Origin: Chromatiaceae bacterium
GTDB taxonomy: Bacteria > Pseudomonadota > Gammaproteobacteria > Chromatiales > Chromatiaceae
Assembly (NCBI GenBank): GCA_024235175.1
Contig: JACKMX010000005.1
Location: 558,001 to 622,000 of the forward strand
DNA: 64,000 nucleotides
Direction: 5' to 3'
Shown: piece by piece, positions 36,280-45,209 of the stretch
How the letters are laid out: the number at the start of each line of letters is the position of its first letter
Numbering within the stretch: position 1 is the stretch's first letter
The notes under the pieces: model-generated
The model's input: the letters and a program-made list of their open reading frames with translations, nothing else
What the model was told of the DNA's origin: nothing
Database searches by the model: none
Translations under genes and position numbers: made by a program

Positions 36280-36872
36280 TTTCTCAACTCTCCATCTGTT
36301 TATTCATGTATGGATATCAGTGCTGTCCCACAAACTCCCTCTCCCTCCGGGAGAGGGTTGGGGTGAGGGAATCTAATATTGCTAAGTTACTGTTTTTGTA
36401 TATCCCCTCATCCTGTCCTTCTCCCTCGGGGAGAAGGGACCACAATTTGATGATTTTCATGTCAATGAAACGATTGGCGGTGGTTTCATATACAGAATTC
36501 AAGGACTTGTACAAAGCCTCCAAATGTTAATGGGACAGCACTGTATGGATATACATTTGATGCGGGCATGCAGCATGTCCAAGACGCAAGGTAAACGCAG
36601 AGCAATCGGTTTCGCTTACTGACATTGAGAAATACGGCCGGCACGGGGAGTGCCGGAACAACGGAACATTGCGCCTGGGGAGGAGAATGGCCGTGACGGC
36701 ATTCATCTGATGCACGAACCGCTGCAGCATTGCGCAAGAATTCTAAGTTTATCCGCTGCATATTGGACAGGGTCTTCCGACTGTCAACAGCTTGCGGCAA
36801 CCATCTGATCGAACTCCCGGGGAAACGGCGTGCCGCTGCTCCCCGGGGTCGTCAAACCCAGTCATGATCAAG
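36280..36872. other. 593-bp spacer between gabT and the glutamate dehydrogenase gene
   Basis: No supported gene. The part nearest the dehydrogenase carries a palindromic dispersed repeat (listed separately at 36335-36440). The remainder is AT-neutral sequence with only short frames without family features; a 104-residue minus-strand frame at 36486-36800 has a composition unlike the neighbouring proteins and no ribosome-binding site I trust. It should contain the gabDT terminator and the dehydrogenase promoter, but I cannot place them. Confidence 0.45.
36335..36440. repeat. palindromic dispersed repeat, copy B
   Basis: Two hairpin units about 45 bp apart. The first is CTCCCTCTCCCTCCGGGAGA followed by GGGTTGGGGTGAGGG; the second is CCCCTCATCC...CTTCTCCCTCGGGGAGAAGG. 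They are the same types of unit as in copies A (17370) and C (44988). It is non-coding. Confidence 0.75.
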
Positions 36873-38156
36873 TCATTTTGAAGTGAGTGTATCCAGGCAG
36901 CTTTCGATGATATCCATCCCCTCATCGATCAACTCGTCGGCGCCGGTTATGGGCACCAGAACCCGGATGGTGTTGCCATACATTCCACAGGAGAGGAGGA
37001 TAAGCCCGCGTTCGGCAGCCAACGCCACGAGTGCCTTGGTCAGATCCGGATCCGGGTTCCGGCTTTCGCTACCCTTGAACAGCTCCATGGCCACCATCGA
37101 GCCGAGTCCACGCACATCGCCGATGCAGCTGAATCTCTCCGCCATCTGCCGCAGCCGGCCCTGTATGCGCTCCCCAAGTGCCAGGCTCCGTTCGTATATC
37201 CCCTCCTGCTCGAACACATCCAGCACCGCCAGCGCGGCGGCGCAACCCAGCGGGCTGCCGGCATAAGTGCCGCCAAGTCCCCCGGGGCCGACACTGTCCA
37301 TGATATCGGCGCGGCCGACTACCGCAGATATGGGGAAACCACCGGCAATACTCTTGGCCAGGGTGGTAAGATCCGGCACCACACCGCTGTGTTCCATGGC
37401 AAACATTTTTCCGGTCCGACCGGCACCCGCCTGTACTTCATCTGCGATCAACAGAATGCCGTGCTGGTCGCACAGCGCGCGCAGACTTTGCAGAAATTCG
37501 AATGGAGCGGTGTAGAAGCCCCCCTCGCCCTGCACCGGCTCGATGATGATCGCGGCCACCCGCTCCGGCTCGACATCCACCTTGAAGATGTTCTGCAGGG
37601 CTGCCAGAGACTGCTCGACGCTGATGCCGTGAAGTGCAACAGGAAAGGGGGCGTGGAATATCTCCGCAGGGAAAGGTCCGAAACCAACTTTGTAGGGAGC
37701 CACTTTACCGGTGAGGCCCAGCGTCATCATGGTGCGCCCATGGTAACCGCCGTTGAAGGCAATAATGGCCGAACGGCCGGTGTAGGCACGGGCGATTTTT
37801 ACCGCGTTCTCCACTGCCTCGGCACCCGTGGTGAGAAACAGCGACTTCTTGGGTGCATCCCCCGGCGCCAGCCTGTTGAGCCGCTCCGCCAGTGCCACGT
37901 ATGGTTCGTAAGGCATTACCTGGAAACAGGTATGGGTGTAGCGCTCCATCTGCGCCTGCACCGCTGCCATCACTTTCGCATGCCTGTGCCCGGTATTGAG
38001 AACCCCGATACCGCCGGCGAAATCTATATAGCGCTTTCCCTCCACGTCCCAGATCTCGGCATTCTCTGCGTGATCGGCATATAAGTTGTGCATGTTTGCC
38101 ACACCCCTGGCCACGGCCTGGTTGCGCCGGGTGAGCAGATCGGAATTTGTTGTCAT
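36873..38156 (-). CDS. gabT: 4-aminobutyrate aminotransferase
   Basis: 427 residues, the same length as E. coli GabT (426) when started at the ATG at 38156; an upstream frame to 38219 would overlap gabD and extends beyond the family N-terminus. Class III aminotransferase motifs: WDVEGKRYIDFAGGIGVLNT, GYHGRTMMTLGLTG, LLIADEVQAGAGRTGKMFAM and the PLP-lysine block TTLAKSIAGGFPISAV. It transfers the GABA amino group to 2-oxoglutarate, giving succinate semialdehyde and glutamate. It follows gabD on the same strand with a 46-bp gap. Confidence 0.95.
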   Translation of the reverse strand: MTTNSDLLTRRNQAVARGVANMHNLYADHAENAEIWDVEGKRYIDFAGGIGVLNTGHRHAKVMAAVQAQMERYTHTCFQVMPYEPYVALAERLNRLAPGDAPKKSLFLTTGAEAVENAVKIARAYTGRSAIIAFNGGYHGRTMMTLGLTGKVAPYKVGFGPFPAEIFHAPFPVALHGISVEQSLAALQNIFKVDVEPERVAAIIIEPVQGEGGFYTAPFEFLQSLRALCDQHGILLIADEVQAGAGRTGKMFAMEHSGVVPDLTTLAKSIAGGFPISAVVGRADIMDSVGPGGLGGTYAGSPLGCAAALAVLDVFEQEGIYERSLALGERIQGRLRQMAERFSCIGDVRGLGSMVAMELFKGSESRNPDPDLTKALVALAAERGLILLSCGMYGNTIRVLVPITGADELIDEGMDIIESCLDTLTSK

Positions 38157-38202
38157 GATATTTGGACCTTGATTTTGACTGGATTTAAGAAGTGTGTTGA
38201 GG

Positions 38203-39666
38203 TCAGCCATTGATGCCACCTATGCACATATATTTAACCTCCAGATAATCCTCGATGCCGTATTTGGAGCCTTCACGTCCGATGCCTGAGGACTTGATGC
38301 CGCCGAACGGTGCAATCTCGGTGGAGATAATTCCGGCATTGATACCCACCATTCCATACTCCAGCGCTTCCGCCACCCGCCAGACTCTGGCCAGGTCCCG
38401 GCTGTAGAAGTAAGAAGCAAGACCAAACTCGGTGTCATTGGCCATACGCACAGCCTCTTCTTCAGTTTTGAAACGGAACAGGGGGGCAAGTGGACCAAAG
38501 GTCTCTTCCTTCGCCACCGCCATCTCCGGCGCAACGTCGGTCAGCACCGTCGGTTGGAAAAATGTTCCTCCGAGCGTATGCCGGGAACCGCCCGCCATGA
38601 CTCTTGCCCCCTTGCTCAGGGCGTCGGCGATATGTGCTTCGACCTTGGTTACCGCAGCTTCATTGATCAACGGCCCCTGCATAACCCCCTCTTCCAGGCC
38701 ATTGCCCACTTTCAGTTGTGCCTGAACCGCATCCGCCAGCTTGCGTGAAAACGCCTCGTACACACCGTCCTGCACCAGGAAGCGGTTGACACAAACGCAA
38801 GTCTGGCCGCTGTTGCGATATTTTGATGCCAGTGCTCCCTCGACCGCAGCATCAAGGTCCGCGTCATCGAAAACGATGAAAGGTGCGTTTCCGCCCAACT
38901 CCAATGAAACCTTCTTGATCGTACCCGCGCACTGCTGCATCAGCAGACTGCCGATCTCGGTGGAGCCGGTGAAACTGAGTTTGCGCACGATAGGGCTGGA
39001 GGTCATCTCTCCACCGATAGCGCGTGAATTGCCGGTCACCACACTCAGCACCCCCGCCGGGATACCGGCCCGCTCTGCCAGCTCGCATAGTGCCAGCGCA
39101 GAGTAAGGCGTTTCCAGGGCGGGTTTGACCACCATGGTGCAACCTGCAGCGAGCGCTGCGCCGGCCTTGCGGGTAATCATGGCGGCGGGAAAGTTCCAGG
39201 GAGTGATGGCTACGCATACGCCGATCGGCTGCTTGATAACGACGATGCGTTTATCGGCCTGATGCTGTGGAATCACATCCCCATAGACCCGCTTGCTCTC
39301 TTCGGCAAACCACTCAATAAAAGAGGCGGCATAGGCGATTTCGCCACGCGCCTCAGCCAGCGGTTTACCCTGCTCAGTGGTCATAATCAATGCCAGATCT
39401 TCCTGGTTTTCCAACATCAGGTTGTACCAGGTGCGCAGTCTCGCAGAGCGCTCTTTCGCCGTCAGTGCGCGCCAGCCCGGCAGTGCTGCCTGCGCCGCTT
39501 CCAGTGCATGGCGAGTCTCTGCTGCGCCACAGTTGGGAACTGTACCTATGACCTCGTGGTTTGCAGGATTGGTCACCTCTTTGGTGCCGCCGTCGTCAGC
39601 ATCCACCCAAGCGCCGTTGATATAACAACGTTGGCGAAACAACCGATCGTCTTTAAGATTCTGCAT
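38203..39666 (-). CDS. gabD: succinate-semialdehyde dehydrogenase (NADP+)
   Basis: 487 residues from the ATG at 39666 (MQNLKDDRLFRQRCYINGAW), aligned with the E. coli GabD N-terminus; an upstream ATG at 39696 is less likely. Aldehyde-dehydrogenase motifs include PWNFPAAMITRKAGAALAAG, the Glu block SLELGGNAPFIVF and the catalytic Cys in SGQTCVCVNRF. Oxidises succinate semialdehyde to succinate. It is the first gene of the gabD-gabT unit. Putative PuuR-like sites lie 290-395 bp upstream, in the region shared with the divergent decarboxylase operon. Confidence 0.95.
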   Translation of the reverse strand: MQNLKDDRLFRQRCYINGAWVDADDGGTKEVTNPANHEVIGTVPNCGAAETRHALEAAQAALPGWRALTAKERSARLRTWYNLMLENQEDLALIMTTEQGKPLAEARGEIAYAASFIEWFAEESKRVYGDVIPQHQADKRIVVIKQPIGVCVAITPWNFPAAMITRKAGAALAAGCTMVVKPALETPYSALALCELAERAGIPAGVLSVVTGNSRAIGGEMTSSPIVRKLSFTGSTEIGSLLMQQCAGTIKKVSLELGGNAPFIVFDDADLDAAVEGALASKYRNSGQTCVCVNRFLVQDGVYEAFSRKLADAVQAQLKVGNGLEEGVMQGPLINEAAVTKVEAHIADALSKGARVMAGGSRHTLGGTFFQPTVLTDVAPEMAVAKEETFGPLAPLFRFKTEEEAVRMANDTEFGLASYFYSRDLARVWRVAEALEYGMVGINAGIISTEIAPFGGIKSSGIGREGSKYGIEDYLEVKYMCIGGING

Positions 39667-39953
39667 GGTTTTGTTCCTGACTTGAATTTCGATCAAATAA
39701 TGGCAGCATGGACAGCTCCGCGCCGCAACCGGCCGGGAGCAGGCTTACGCCGGATTTGAAGTGGCGGATGCATTAAACCCAGGCGCTGAGTTTTCCGACA
39801 TACAAAGAATATTGCAGCTCGATGAAAGCTTAACAAAGCTTAAAATACTAAACAAGCCATTTCTCCTGACCGGTTTTTCGATGCTATCGCAATGCACCCG
39901 TCCGGGTTTCTGAAACACCAGAAAAAATCCGGATAAAACTCTCTACTTAACAA

Positions 39954-39969
39954 TAAATATATTGGGAAC
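39954..39969. promoter_or_regulatory. weak PuuR-like site near gabD
   Basis: TAAATATATTGGGAAC. It shares ATATATTGGG with a site at 52804 upstream of the regulator gene, and more loosely resembles the TTAATATNNNNAACA pattern. It is weaker than the other sites and called only because of its place and its match to 52804. Confidence 0.35.
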
Positions 39970-40040
39970 TGCTTATTTAGGCCAGAAGCTCCCGAAGTGA
40001 TTAACGGCGCAATCACTTTCAACTTTCTTGACAAGAATAG

Positions 40041-40060
40041 TTTAATATGTCAAACATTAA
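40041..40060 (+). promoter_or_regulatory. putative PuuR-like operator
   Basis: TTTAATATGTCAAACATTAA. The core TTTAATATGYCAAACA is repeated with one change at 52891 just upstream of the PuuR-like gene. The 15-mer from 40042 resembles the E. coli PuuR operator, which I recall as AAAATATAATGAACA. Placed between gabD and the decarboxylase, it could control both directions. Confidence 0.6.
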
Positions 40061-40270
40061 TGATCGTGAAACGCATACGCACAAGTTTTGAATTCTGAGG
40101 CGAGGGAATCCGCGTCCCATGGTTCAGGCAGTGTTGGTTGGACGCAGTCTTCCATCTGACGGCAAACGCGATGTCACGCCGGTTGCTGCCCAGCGTGCGT
40201 TCCGACCGCTCGGCCACAGCTGCCGGTCGGCTGCTTGAATATTGCGCCATCGTGCGTTTTATACTGCGGT

Positions 40271-40310
40271 GGATTGTTATCCCGATAAGTGGATTTTTAT
40301 CCCAATAATA
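40271..40310. repeat. 20-bp tandem direct repeat before the decarboxylase start
   Basis: Two 20-bp units, GGATTGTTATCCCGATAAGT then GGATTTTTATCCCAATAATA, end 15 bases before the ATG at 40325. Each contains a partly palindromic TTATCCCRATAA. They overlap or abut the expected promoter/leader and could bind a regulator, or be a chance duplication. No known factor is assigned. Confidence 0.5.
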
Positions 40311-40324
40311 AGTAAGGATTGCCT

Positions 40325-43270
40325 ATGTCTGATCAGCCTGTTGTAAAGACAAATACCAGTGCCGCCGAATACGCAGCCCTCAATTTCTATCACAGAATCT
40401 CTTATCTGCGCTCAGATACCTGGATCAAACTCCATCGCCTGACCGTGAGACTCAGCGAAAAGCAGGCCGTGAACGGCGATACCAAAGCGTTGGTTGCAGA
40501 TGCAAAAGCTGCAATGTATACGTTGGAGAGCATTGAGGACTACACCGCCTTTCCGTCGAAAGAGGACTTTCGCCTGATGTGGAGGTTGTTGTCCGAGAAG
40601 GATTATGGACTGCTTTCACGTGCGGTTGGCCGGATCTCCCGGGCCCTCTCCAGCGACGTATACCGCAACCGGCAGATTCACTTGAGCAGGGGTCAGATCG
40701 ACGGCGAAGAGAAGGATCAGGAAAAGGAGGTTCTGGAGCTGCATCTCGATACCACGATGACGCAGACCCGCCCCTACTTCGAGCTGCTGGTGGTGGATGA
40801 TCTTTCGGTAAAAGAGGAGGCCGTGATCCGCAGTTCATTCCGCAGTGTGCAGCGGCCGGAAGATGAATTCACTTATGACGTCATCGTGGTACCGAGCTTC
40901 CAGGATGCTATCGCTGCGGTACTGGTCAATCCCAACATCCAGGCATGCATCCTCCGCTCCGGCTTCCGTTACAAGTCAAAGAGGGAGCTTGGTCTGTTCC
41001 AGCGCTACCTGAGCAATATCAGCAATATAGACCTGGAGAACCTGACCTCCACCGATCTCAGCGTGGTCCTGGGACGAGTTCTTGCCGAGTTGCGCCCGGA
41101 GCTGGATCTGTACCTGATAACCAATATGGCAGTGGAGACCTATGCCGCCCAGGACAATGAGAGTTTCCGCCGTATCTTCTATCGTGAGACCGATTACGTC
41201 GAGCGCCATCTGAATATCGTCCGCGGCATCAACAGGCGTTTTGAAACCCCATTCTTCTCCGCACTTAAAAAATACAGCCGCCAACCGATGGGCGTATTTC
41301 ATGCTATGCCCATCTCGCGCGCCAAGTCGCTGATGTGTTCGCACTGGATCCGCGACATGCTGGAGTTCTACGGACTTAACATCTTTATGGCCGAGACCTC
41401 CGCAACTTCCGGCGGTCTGGACTCGCTGCTGCAGCCTACAGGGCCGTTGAAAAAGGCACAGGAGCTGGCTGCCCGCGCTTTTGGCGCCCGCAACACCTTC
41501 TTTGTCACCAACGGCACATCCACCGCGAATAAGATCGTGGTCCAGGCCCTGGTGAATCCGGGTGACATAGTGCTGGTCGACCGGGACTGCCACAAATCAC
41601 ACCACTACGGCATGGTACTGGCCGGTGCGGAAGTTGCTTATCTGGATGCCTATCCGCTGCACCAGTATTCGATGTACGGCGGCGTACCGCTGCGGGAGAT
41701 CAAAAGCCTGTTGTTGAAGTACAAGGCAAGCGGCCGCCTGAACAAAGTTAAAATGCTGCTGCTGACCAACTGCACCTTCGACGGCATCGTGTACGACGTG
41801 GAACGGGTTATGGAGGAGTGCCTGGCGATCAAGCCGGATCTGGTATTCCTGTGGGACGAAGCCTGGTTCGCATTCGCCGCATTCAACCCTGTGTACCGCA
41901 CCAGAACAGGTATGTACTGCGCGCGAAAACTGCGCAGGAAATACCGTACCCCTGAATATCACGCCGAGTACCAGGCCTATCTGGAGAAAACGAGTGGACT
42001 GGATCCTGACGATCATGAAGCCTGGCTGAATATCCGCCTGCTGCCTGACCCGGACCTTGCAAGGGTCCGCGTTTACGCCACACATTCAACCCACAAGACC
42101 CTGACCTCCCTGCGGCAGGGTTCGATGATCCATATCTACGACCAGGATTTCCGTCAGAAGGTCGAGGCACCGTTTCACGAGGCCTACATGACCCACACCT
42201 CCACCTCCCCCAATTACCAGATCCTTGCTTCACTCGATCTGGGCCGGCGCCAGGTGGAACTTGAGGGGTATGAGTTGGTGAACAAGCAGGTGGAGACAGC
42301 GCTGGCGCTGCGTGAACAGATCAAGAATCAGCCTCTGCTGAGCAAGTATTTCGATATTCTCGGCACCGAAGCCCTGATCCCTGAACAGTACCGGCCCTCC
42401 GGAATCAAGAGTTACTACGACCCGGAAAAAGGCTGGTGCCGGATGGAGGATGCCTGGATCTACGAACGGGACGAGTTCGTCATCGATCCCAGCCGGGTAA
42501 CCATGTTCCTGGGCAAGACCGGTGTGGATGGTGACACATTCAAGAACGAATACCTGATGAACAAATACGGTATTCAGATCAACAAGACATCGCGTAATTC
42601 GGTGCTGTTCATGACCAACATAGGCACCTCCCGCAGCTCCATCGCCTATTTGATCGAAGGTCTGTTGGGTATAGCCCGTGAACTGGAGTGGCAGCGTGAG
42701 GAGAACAGCGCGGCGGAGAACAGGATCCTGCAGAAACGCATCAGGTCGCTGACCCATGATCTGCCTCCGCTGCCCGATTTCAGCAGATTCCACCCCTCCT
42801 TTCACCGATCGGTATCTGGCGATACGCCTGAGGGCGACATCCGTACAGCCTATTTCATGGGACAGAACGACAGCCTGTGTGAATTCCTCAGAATCGACAA
42901 CGGCGAGATGCAGCGGCACATGAAGGAGGGACGAGTCATGGTTTCAACCACCTTCGTCATCCCCTACCCTCCCGGTTTTCCGATTCTGGTTCCGGGGCAG
43001 GTGATCAGTGATGAGATACTGACTTTCATGTTGGCTCTGGATGTGAAGGAGATCCACGGATACCGCCCCGCGCTCGGCCTGTCGGTCTTCACCGAGGACG
43101 CGCTGCGCGAAGTGAAGAATGCCGATTCTGTCAGCGATATTACCGATATCGTAGAGGTGGAACAGGAGCAGAAAAGCAAAAAAGCCAAGAGCAAAAAAGT
43201 GAAGGGCAAGGAGATCGCAGCTGACAGGGATAGTGAACAGGCTGCAGGGGAAGAGACTGACACCGATTAG
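40325..43270 (+). CDS. Orn/Lys/Arg-type PLP decarboxylase, extra-long form
   Basis: 981 residues; AAGGA six bases before the ATG. The PLP fold-I core (about 315-720) has FFVTNGTSTANKIVVQAL, VDRDCHKSHHYG, FLWDEAWFAF and ATHSTHKTLTSLRQGS, where Lys591 is the PLP lysine. Inducible arginine, lysine and ornithine decarboxylases have 710-755 residues; this one has about 120-180 extra N-terminal residues before the wing-like domain and a Lys-rich tail (KSKKAKSKKVKGKE). Expected to convert a basic amino acid to its amine; which one is not readable. It starts a plus-strand unit with the ATP-grasp and C45 genes. Confidence 0.85.
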   Translation: MSDQPVVKTNTSAAEYAALNFYHRISYLRSDTWIKLHRLTVRLSEKQAVNGDTKALVADAKAAMYTLESIEDYTAFPSKEDFRLMWRLLSEKDYGLLSRAVGRISRALSSDVYRNRQIHLSRGQIDGEEKDQEKEVLELHLDTTMTQTRPYFELLVVDDLSVKEEAVIRSSFRSVQRPEDEFTYDVIVVPSFQDAIAAVLVNPNIQACILRSGFRYKSKRELGLFQRYLSNISNIDLENLTSTDLSVVLGRVLAELRPELDLYLITNMAVETYAAQDNESFRRIFYRETDYVERHLNIVRGINRRFETPFFSALKKYSRQPMGVFHAMPISRAKSLMCSHWIRDMLEFYGLNIFMAETSATSGGLDSLLQPTGPLKKAQELAARAFGARNTFFVTNGTSTANKIVVQALVNPGDIVLVDRDCHKSHHYGMVLAGAEVAYLDAYPLHQYSMYGGVPLREIKSLLLKYKASGRLNKVKMLLLTNCTFDGIVYDVERVMEECLAIKPDLVFLWDEAWFAFAAFNPVYRTRTGMYCARKLRRKYRTPEYHAEYQAYLEKTSGLDPDDHEAWLNIRLLPDPDLARVRVYATHSTHKTLTSLRQGSMIHIYDQDFRQKVEAPFHEAYMTHTSTSPNYQILASLDLGRRQVELEGYELVNKQVETALALREQIKNQPLLSKYFDILGTEALIPEQYRPSGIKSYYDPEKGWCRMEDAWIYERDEFVIDPSRVTMFLGKTGVDGDTFKNEYLMNKYGIQINKTSRNSVLFMTNIGTSRSSIAYLIEGLLGIARELEWQREENSAAENRILQKRIRSLTHDLPPLPDFSRFHPSFHRSVSGDTPEGDIRTAYFMGQNDSLCEFLRIDNGEMQRHMKEGRVMVSTTFVIPYPPGFPILVPGQVISDEILTFMLALDVKEIHGYRPALGLSVFTEDALREVKNADSVSDITDIVEVEQEQKSKKAKSKKVKGKEIAADRDSEQAAGEETDTD

Positions 43271-43478
43271 TCGCCGCCAACACTCACCAGTCTCCCCAGG
43301 ATCTGCCGGCACAGCGGTTTCACCTGGAGAGCCGATTTTGAAACTTGGGCAAAGCATGACAAGAACAGATTTCCGGTGGCTGCTGAAACGCCTCCTGTCA
43401 AAACTCGGTTTCCGGCGGCAACCGGAGTCAAAGGACAGCAGCCCAATCCGCCATCAACAGAGCGAGGAGCAATCCAGC

Positions 43479-44930
43479 ATGAAAAGAAAATTGACAGGTA
43501 TATCCGATATTCGACGTTTCTTTCACCGCAACGAGCGGCCGATCTTCTTTATCAGCGCCACCAATTTCAATCTGTTGGGTATTGATGAATGGGTGAAGAA
43601 CTTCCACTACATCTGCTATGTGGACTGCTATGACGGTGCCCACCCAAACGTGTTCGTTCCGACCGAGATTGCCCATCCGGAATTCGAGAGCATCGAGGAT
43701 ATCAACAACTATCTGCTCGAGCACAAAGAGGTGATCGACTATATCAACAGCTTCGGTCCCAACCCGGTAGCGGTCTTTCTGATGTTCGATGAGCGTACGG
43801 AAGAGCTCTGCAAGGAGCTGGGTATAGAGATCTGGTTCCCACCGGCGAGCCTGCGTGCACGCTGTGACAACAAGATGGAAACTGTGCGCATCGGCAACAA
43901 GGCGGGCGTACCCAGTGCCCCCAATGCGCTTTCAAAAGTGGAGAGTTGGGCCCACCTGCAACAGATTTGCGAGAAGCACAATCTCAGCAACGATGTGGTT
44001 ATCCAGACCGCCTTCGGAGACTCGGGCCACACCACCTTCTTCATCTCCAATGAAGAGGAGTGGGACAAGTACGCAGATCAGATCACTCCCGATCCAGAGG
44101 TTAAGATCATGAAGCGGCTCAATTGCCGCGGATCGACGCTGGAGGCCTGTACCACCAGCCAGGGAACCATTGTCGGCCCCCTGTTGACCGAAGTGGTCGG
44201 CGCCAGGGAGCTCACACCCTATCGTGGAGGCTGGTGCGGCAATGAGATTTTTCCCGGCGCCTTCACCCAGGAGATACGTGACAAGGCAAGGGATTACACT
44301 TTCAAGTTTGGCGAACAGTTGCGCAAGGAGGGCTACCGCGGCTACTTCGATCTCGACTATCTGATCGATACAGACACCGGCGAGATCTACCTTGGCGAGT
44401 TGAATCCAAGGGTCACAGGCGCCAGTTCCATGACCAATCATGCGGCTTTTGCACACGCCGATGCGCCGCTGTTCCTGTTTCATCTGCTGGAGTTCTCCGG
44501 CGCCGATTTCGAATTCAACGTGGAGGAGCTCAACGCACGCTGGTCTGATCCGGAGTATATCGACAGCTGGTGTCAGCTGGTTATCAAATACACCGAGGAC
44601 AATGTGGACATAGTCACCGACGCGCCGCAGTCGGGCATTTGGAAAATGACACGTGAAGGCAAGGTCGAATACAGCCGTTTTGACTACCACCGGCGCGCCG
44701 TCAGCAACGAACAGGAGGCCTTTTTCCTGCGCATCACCGGTGCCGACGACTACCGCTACGAAGGAGCAGACCTAGGCATCCTGATCATGCGTGGACGCTC
44801 GATGACCACCGAGTTCGTACTGAACCAGAGAGCCAAGGATTGGATCAGTGGGATCACCTCCTACTACAGGGCCAAACCGCTGGCTCCGGCCAATCCGGTA
44901 CCGGAGGCAGGCGCCTTCAAGATCCTGTAA
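43479..44930 (+). CDS. ATP-grasp ligase, carboxylate-amine type, substrate unknown
   Basis: 483 residues from the ATG at 43479, which has GAGGAG nine bases upstream. In-frame starts at 43356 and 43233 would add a basic, proline/serine-rich leader and have poorer sites. ATP-grasp motifs: phosphate-loop region VVIQTAFGDSGHTTFFIS, then GYRGYFDLDYLIDTDTGEIY and GELNPRVTGASSMTNH, the Mg2+-binding Glu/Asn block. Database naming as biotin carboxylase would be misleading because there is no biotin-carboxylase surround. Such enzymes activate a carboxylate as acyl-phosphate and join it to an amine. Next to a decarboxylase, the amine product is a natural acceptor (inference), which would parallel gamma-glutamylation by PuuA. 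Confidence 0.8.
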   Translation: MKRKLTGISDIRRFFHRNERPIFFISATNFNLLGIDEWVKNFHYICYVDCYDGAHPNVFVPTEIAHPEFESIEDINNYLLEHKEVIDYINSFGPNPVAVFLMFDERTEELCKELGIEIWFPPASLRARCDNKMETVRIGNKAGVPSAPNALSKVESWAHLQQICEKHNLSNDVVIQTAFGDSGHTTFFISNEEEWDKYADQITPDPEVKIMKRLNCRGSTLEACTTSQGTIVGPLLTEVVGARELTPYRGGWCGNEIFPGAFTQEIRDKARDYTFKFGEQLRKEGYRGYFDLDYLIDTDTGEIYLGELNPRVTGASSMTNHAAFAHADAPLFLFHLLEFSGADFEFNVEELNARWSDPEYIDSWCQLVIKYTEDNVDIVTDAPQSGIWKMTREGKVEYSRFDYHRRAVSNEQEAFFLRITGADDYRYEGADLGILIMRGRSMTTEFVLNQRAKDWISGITSYYRAKPLAPANPVPEAGAFKIL

Positions 44931-44987
44931 GCAGATCGGTCCTGGGCGGTAAAAGGACTCTCCCACAGGAGGTATCATAAAAGATGT

Positions 44988-45122
44988 TATCCCTTCTCCC
45001 TTCGAGGGAGAAGGCTAGGATGAGGGTGATTAAAATCAGAGCCTTATCTCTTGATACCCTCACCCTGACCCTCTCCCTTTACAGGGAGAGGGAACTCTTG
45101 CGACAGCCTCCAAAAGGGAAAT
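44988..45122. repeat. palindromic dispersed repeat, copy C
   Basis: A first unit (44988-45038; TATCCCTTCTCCCTTCGAGG then GAGAAGGCTAGGATGAGGGT) is the near-exact reverse complement of part of copy A (17528-17580). A second, opposite unit (CTCACCCTGACCCTCTCCCT, then GGGAGAGGGAACTCTTGCGA) follows. It separates the ATP-grasp gene from the C45 gene, so the repeat lies inside the proposed transcription unit. No frame is coded. Confidence 0.8.
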
Positions 45123-45209
45123 GGGAGATTTCACGACTCCATCCAAGTACGGAGGCGCCACTGGTTTTGGTGTGTTCAACTTCAATCTAGAGCGCGGAAA
45201 GCAAAGACT

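Larger units (their letters stand above)
39667..40324. other. divergent regulatory region between gabD and the decarboxylase operon
   Basis: 658 bases without a supported gene. It holds a PuuR-like 15-mer at 40041, a weaker related AT-rich site at 39954 and a 20-bp tandem repeat at 40271, listed separately. The left half is AT-rich, as expected for promoter DNA. Short frames present lack family features. Confidence 0.6.

Noticed and set aside
36486..36800. 104-residue minus-strand frame
   Set aside because: No ribosome-binding site, no family features, composition unlike neighbouring proteins.
43233..43478. Longer N-terminus of the ATP-grasp ligase
   Set aside because: The extension overlaps the decarboxylase gene end and lacks a good ribosome-binding site, whereas 43479 has GAGGAG. 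The start at 43356 remains possible.
43479..44930. Biotin carboxylase
   Set aside because: No biotin-carboxylase-specific surroundings, no carrier or carboxyltransferase gene nearby; only the general ATP-grasp motifs are present.
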